Source of the DNA: Lacunisphaera sp.
GTDB lineage: Bacteria; Verrucomicrobiota; Verrucomicrobiia; Opitutales; Opitutaceae
Direction: 5' to 3'
DNA: 64,000 nt
Assembly (NCBI GenBank): GCA_009695095.1
Contig: SIBQ01000003.1
Location: forward strand, 1-64,000
Shown here: in pieces, positions 61,589-64,000 of the stretch
Layout: each line of letters begins with the position of its first letter
How positions within the stretch are numbered: the first letter of the stretch is position 1
Translations under genes and position numbers: made by a program
Notes under the pieces: model-generated
Databases searched by the model: none
What the model was told of the DNA's origin: nothing
What the model saw: the letters and a program-made list of their open reading frames with translations, nothing else

Positions 61589-64000
61589 CTAATTCTCCCG
61601 GCCCAGCCAGTCGCGCAGGTCGGACTCGGATGCGACTTCCTTGAACATCTGGTAATCCGCCGCGAGCAACGCGGCGTAAGAGGGCTCGGCGAACCGCCGG
61701 CAGTGCAGCAGCACTTTCGCGTGCTGCCCCGGCGCGCGCACCAGCCGGCCAACCGCCTGATTCACCTTCTGCAGACCGGGAATCTGATAGACGCGCCGGA
61801 ACGCTTCCTCGCGGCCAAGTTTGCCCAGTGCCTCCAGCCGGGCCTTCTGCACTGCATTGACCTCAGGCAGGGCGGGGCCGACGACCATCGCGTGCGTCAC
61901 GCGGCCGCCGAGCAAATCGATGCCCTCGGCAAAACTGCTGCCGAGCACGAGGAAGAGTGCGTCGGCGAGCGCGAGGCTCTCCTCGATCCAGGCCGTTTGC
62001 GCGGCGAGATCGGGCAGCCGCGGCTGCAACGCCACGCGCAGCACCGAGCCGTCGTGCTCCAAGGCGCGCAGGACCGACTCGGCATAGGCGTAGGAGGGGA
62101 AGAAGACTGCGACGCACCGTTGTTGGCTTTCTGTTGCGCCCTGCTGGGCGCCCGGAATCAGTCGCGCGGCCTTCGCCGCAGCTGAGCTGCCAACCCGGTA
62201 TTTGTCCTGGCCGTCGCCAGGCAAACATGGCGTCGCTGAAACCTGAGAAGATGAGGCGGCGTGCAGCGCCTCGATGGTGGCGGCGGTCATGCCGTAGAAA
62301 TTGCCGCGCTGCTTGAAGCTGGTGTCGACGCGCACGTCCACGGCGACGTCGTAGGCGCCCGCCCGCCAGGGCGTCGGGGCATGGAGGGTGGCGGTTGATT
62401 CCAATCCGCACGAGGCCGCGAACTCTCGGTAGGGCTGCAGCGTGGCCGACATCAGGATCGCGCCGCCGAAGTTTTTCAGCGTTTCGCCAATCGCGACGGC
62501 GGCATCCACGCAGGTGAACTCCAGTTCGCCCTCGCGCGAGACGCACAGCAATTTCGTCAGCTTGGTGTCGCTGAGGAAATCACTGAGCGCGGCGAACTGC
62601 CAGAGGGATTCCGAATGACGCGGGCCAAGCGCGGCGTAGTCCAACTGTTGCGTGCTGACCTGCTCCGCGAGTTTGGAGACTTGTTCAAGAATATCAGCCT
62701 CAGCGACCGGATCGAGCGTGTCGGCGGGCCGCAGCGAGGCGAGCAACCGGGTCCATTCCTCCACCGCGAGCAAGAGCGGGGCGGGGCCCCGCAACTGATC
62801 CAGCTCGGCGAGCAGCAGCCGGGCGTCGTTCTCGGTGGCGCGGTGGGAGTGGGCGCTGGCTACGCGCGAGGGCAGGTTGTGAGCCTCGTCGATTATAAGC
62901 AATGTCTCCGCCGGGTTGAAACCGGGCTGCTCGAAGAAAAGCCCGCGATTGTCCGGGGCGAAGACGTAGTTGTAGTCGCCAATCCAGAGATCGTTGAAGG
63001 CGAGGGCGGTTCGGGTAATCTCGTAGGGGCAGATGCGGGCGTCGCGGCCGGCCGCGCGCAGCGTGCCGAGGTCGTGCGGCTGGGTGTCATCAAGGTAGAA
63101 TTTCGCGAGGTCGCTGCCGGGCCAGCGCTCTGCGCAGTCCTTGAGGTAATCGCAGCCATCGCGCACGCAGTGGAAAGTGTGGTTGACGCAGTGCTCGGAC
63201 TTGTTGCGCACCTGCCAGAACGCCAGCTGCGAACCGGCGGTCATCTGCTGGAGGGTCTGCACGACGTGCAACTGCCCGGTGGACTTGCCGGTGAGCCAGA
63301 TGAGCCGGGCCCAGCGCCCCGCCCGCATCTGGCCGAGTGCGAACTCAAGTACGCAGCCGGTCTTGCCGTAGCCTGTCGGAGCCTCGAACAACAGAACAGA
63401 GTCCGGAGAACTCCCCGTTGTTTCCTGTTGGAAACCCGGGGCATGTCCTGAAACCTGCATCCTGTGGCGCAGTTTCAGGCAAGGAGGACTAAAGGCCGAC
63501 TGAAGATCCTGCTGGATGGTTTCCTGACCGGGCCGGAGCGAGGGGAAGGGCGAGTGGAACTGCAGGGCCCGCCGGCGTTCGGTGGCGCGCAGCCGCAGGT
63601 TGAGGAACTCAACGATGGTATCGAGCTGATGATAAACTAGCACCTCGTCGAACGGCGTGAGCGCGATGGTTTGCGAGAGCCCCGAACCGGCCTCGACGAA
63701 AACTAATTCGCCTCGAAGCGGCGAATGTGACAAGTGACCTGTGACAAGTGAAGAGTGGGAGACCCGAAGCAGGACGGCGTAGGTGGCGAGCTGGAGAAAA
63801 TAGGCCGGATACTCGGCGCGCAGCTCGGCCTCCTCGACCGGCAGCGGGCGCAGCACGCTCTTGATTTCGCACAATGTCTCGCCGACGAGTTGATCGATGC
63901 GGCCATTAAGCGTGAACGTCCAGCCGCGGTGGGTGAACCGGCCCTCGATGACGACCTCGAACTGCGCCGCGGGCGACTCCGCCAGCGTACGGGAGCGGAG
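61589..64000 (-). CDS. XPD/DinG-type Fe-S helicase fused to a PD-(D/E)XK nuclease-like domain (partial)
   Basis: More than 800 residues; coding continues in frame to the right edge, so TTG 63874 is not the start. The N-terminal part holds FTLNGRIDQLVGE and LCEIKSV, the Asp and ExK of a RecB/Cas4-like nuclease fold. The helicase has Walker A EAPTGYGKTG, four candidate Fe-S Cys residues (EHCVNHTFHCVRDGC, LKDC, ICPYE), the DEAH box IIDEAHNLPSR, and motif VI QAVGRLVRAPGQHAKVLLHC. It would unwind DNA 5' to 3' and may cut it. The far N-terminus is outside the window. Confidence 0.9.
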   Translation of the reverse strand, partial: LRSRTLAESPAAQFEVVIEGRFTHRGWTFTLNGRIDQLVGETLCEIKSVLRPLPVEEAELRAEYPAYFLQLATYAVLLRVSHSSLVTGHLSHSPLRGELVFVEAGSGLSQTIALTPFDEVLVYHQLDTIVEFLNLRLRATERRRALQFHSPFPSLRPGQETIQQDLQSAFSPPCLKLRHRMQVSGHAPGFQQETTGSSPDSVLLFEAPTGYGKTGCVLEFALGQMRAGRWARLIWLTGKSTGQLHVVQTLQQMTAGSQLAFWQVRNKSEHCVNHTFHCVRDGCDYLKDCAERWPGSDLAKFYLDDTQPHDLGTLRAAGRDARICPYEITRTALAFNDLWIGDYNYVFAPDNRGLFFEQPGFNPAETLLIIDEAHNLPSRVASAHSHRATENDARLLLAELDQLRGPAPLLLAVEEWTRLLASLRPADTLDPVAEADILEQVSKLAEQVSTQQLDYAALGPRHSESLWQFAALSDFLSDTKLTKLLCVSREGELEFTCVDAAVAIGETLKNFGGAILMSATLQPYREFAASCGLESTATLHAPTPWRAGAYDVAVDVRVDTSFKQRGNFYGMTAATIEALHAASSSQVSATPCLPGDGQDKYRVGSSAAAKAARLIPGAQQGATESQQRCVAVFFPSYAYAESVLRALEHDGSVLRVALQPRLPDLAAQTAWIEESLALADALFLVLGSSFAEGIDLLGGRVTHAMVVGPALPEVNAVQKARLEALGKLGREEAFRRVYQIPGLQKVNQAVGRLVRAPGQHAKVLLHCRRFAEPSYAALLAADYQMFKEVASESDLRDWLGREN

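Overview
This window looks like a chromosomal segment of a high-GC member of the Opitutaceae (Verrucomicrobiota). The evidence is the style of the type II secretion cluster, TonB receptors with the 'SPF' N-terminal motif and no SusD partner, abundant BNR/PHP/TAT-exported proteins, and housekeeping genes in the order cmk-aroA-tyrA. No taxonomic marker such as rRNA is present, so this is inference.

Layout. (1) 1-2.05 kb: an IS3-family end, an ATZ/TRZ-type amidohydrolase and the remnant of a second amidohydrolase. (2) 2.17-15.4 kb: a type II secretion system. A (C-like)-G-H-I-J-K-L-M run on the + strand converges with gspD-E-F on the - strand. Between them lie an exported protein, a matrixin-type metalloprotease with a GlyGly-CTERM-like tail, and a rhombosortase-like membrane protease that would process such a tail. 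(3) 15.4-17.5 kb: an RHS remnant, a HupE/UreJ-like membrane protein with an EF-hand, and REP-like palindromes. (4) 17.5-51 kb: an accessory catabolic region rich in IS footprints. It holds two copies of a TAT-exported glycoside-hydrolase-like gene, two TonB receptors, two PHP metallohydrolases, two BNR sialidase-like proteins, two sister SDRs, two enolase-superfamily enzymes plus a pseudogene of a third, two aldose-epimerase-like proteins, a NanM-like mutarotase, RidA, an AstE-like deacylase and a GntR/LacI hybrid regulator. IS3 and IS5 elements, whole and broken, punctuate it. (5) 51-64 kb: core genes, namely a coiled-coil membrane protein, an LbH acyltransferase-like protein with trpS, a frameshifted FMN hydroxy-acid dehydrogenase, the plsC-cmk-aroA-tyrA cluster, an EVE protein, a PIN/TRAM membrane protein, and an XPD/DinG-type helicase fused to a PD-(D/E)XK nuclease-like domain that runs off the right edge.

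How the parts work together. The secretion cluster contains a predicted machine, a predicted substrate and its predicted C-terminal protease. The accessory region contains two parallel sets of the same four families (BNR hydrolase-like, epimerase-like, SDR, enolase-type dehydratase). This suggests release of a sugar, anomerisation, oxidation and dehydration to a 2-keto-3-deoxy acid. The substrate is unknown, and the usual sialate catabolic genes are absent from the window.
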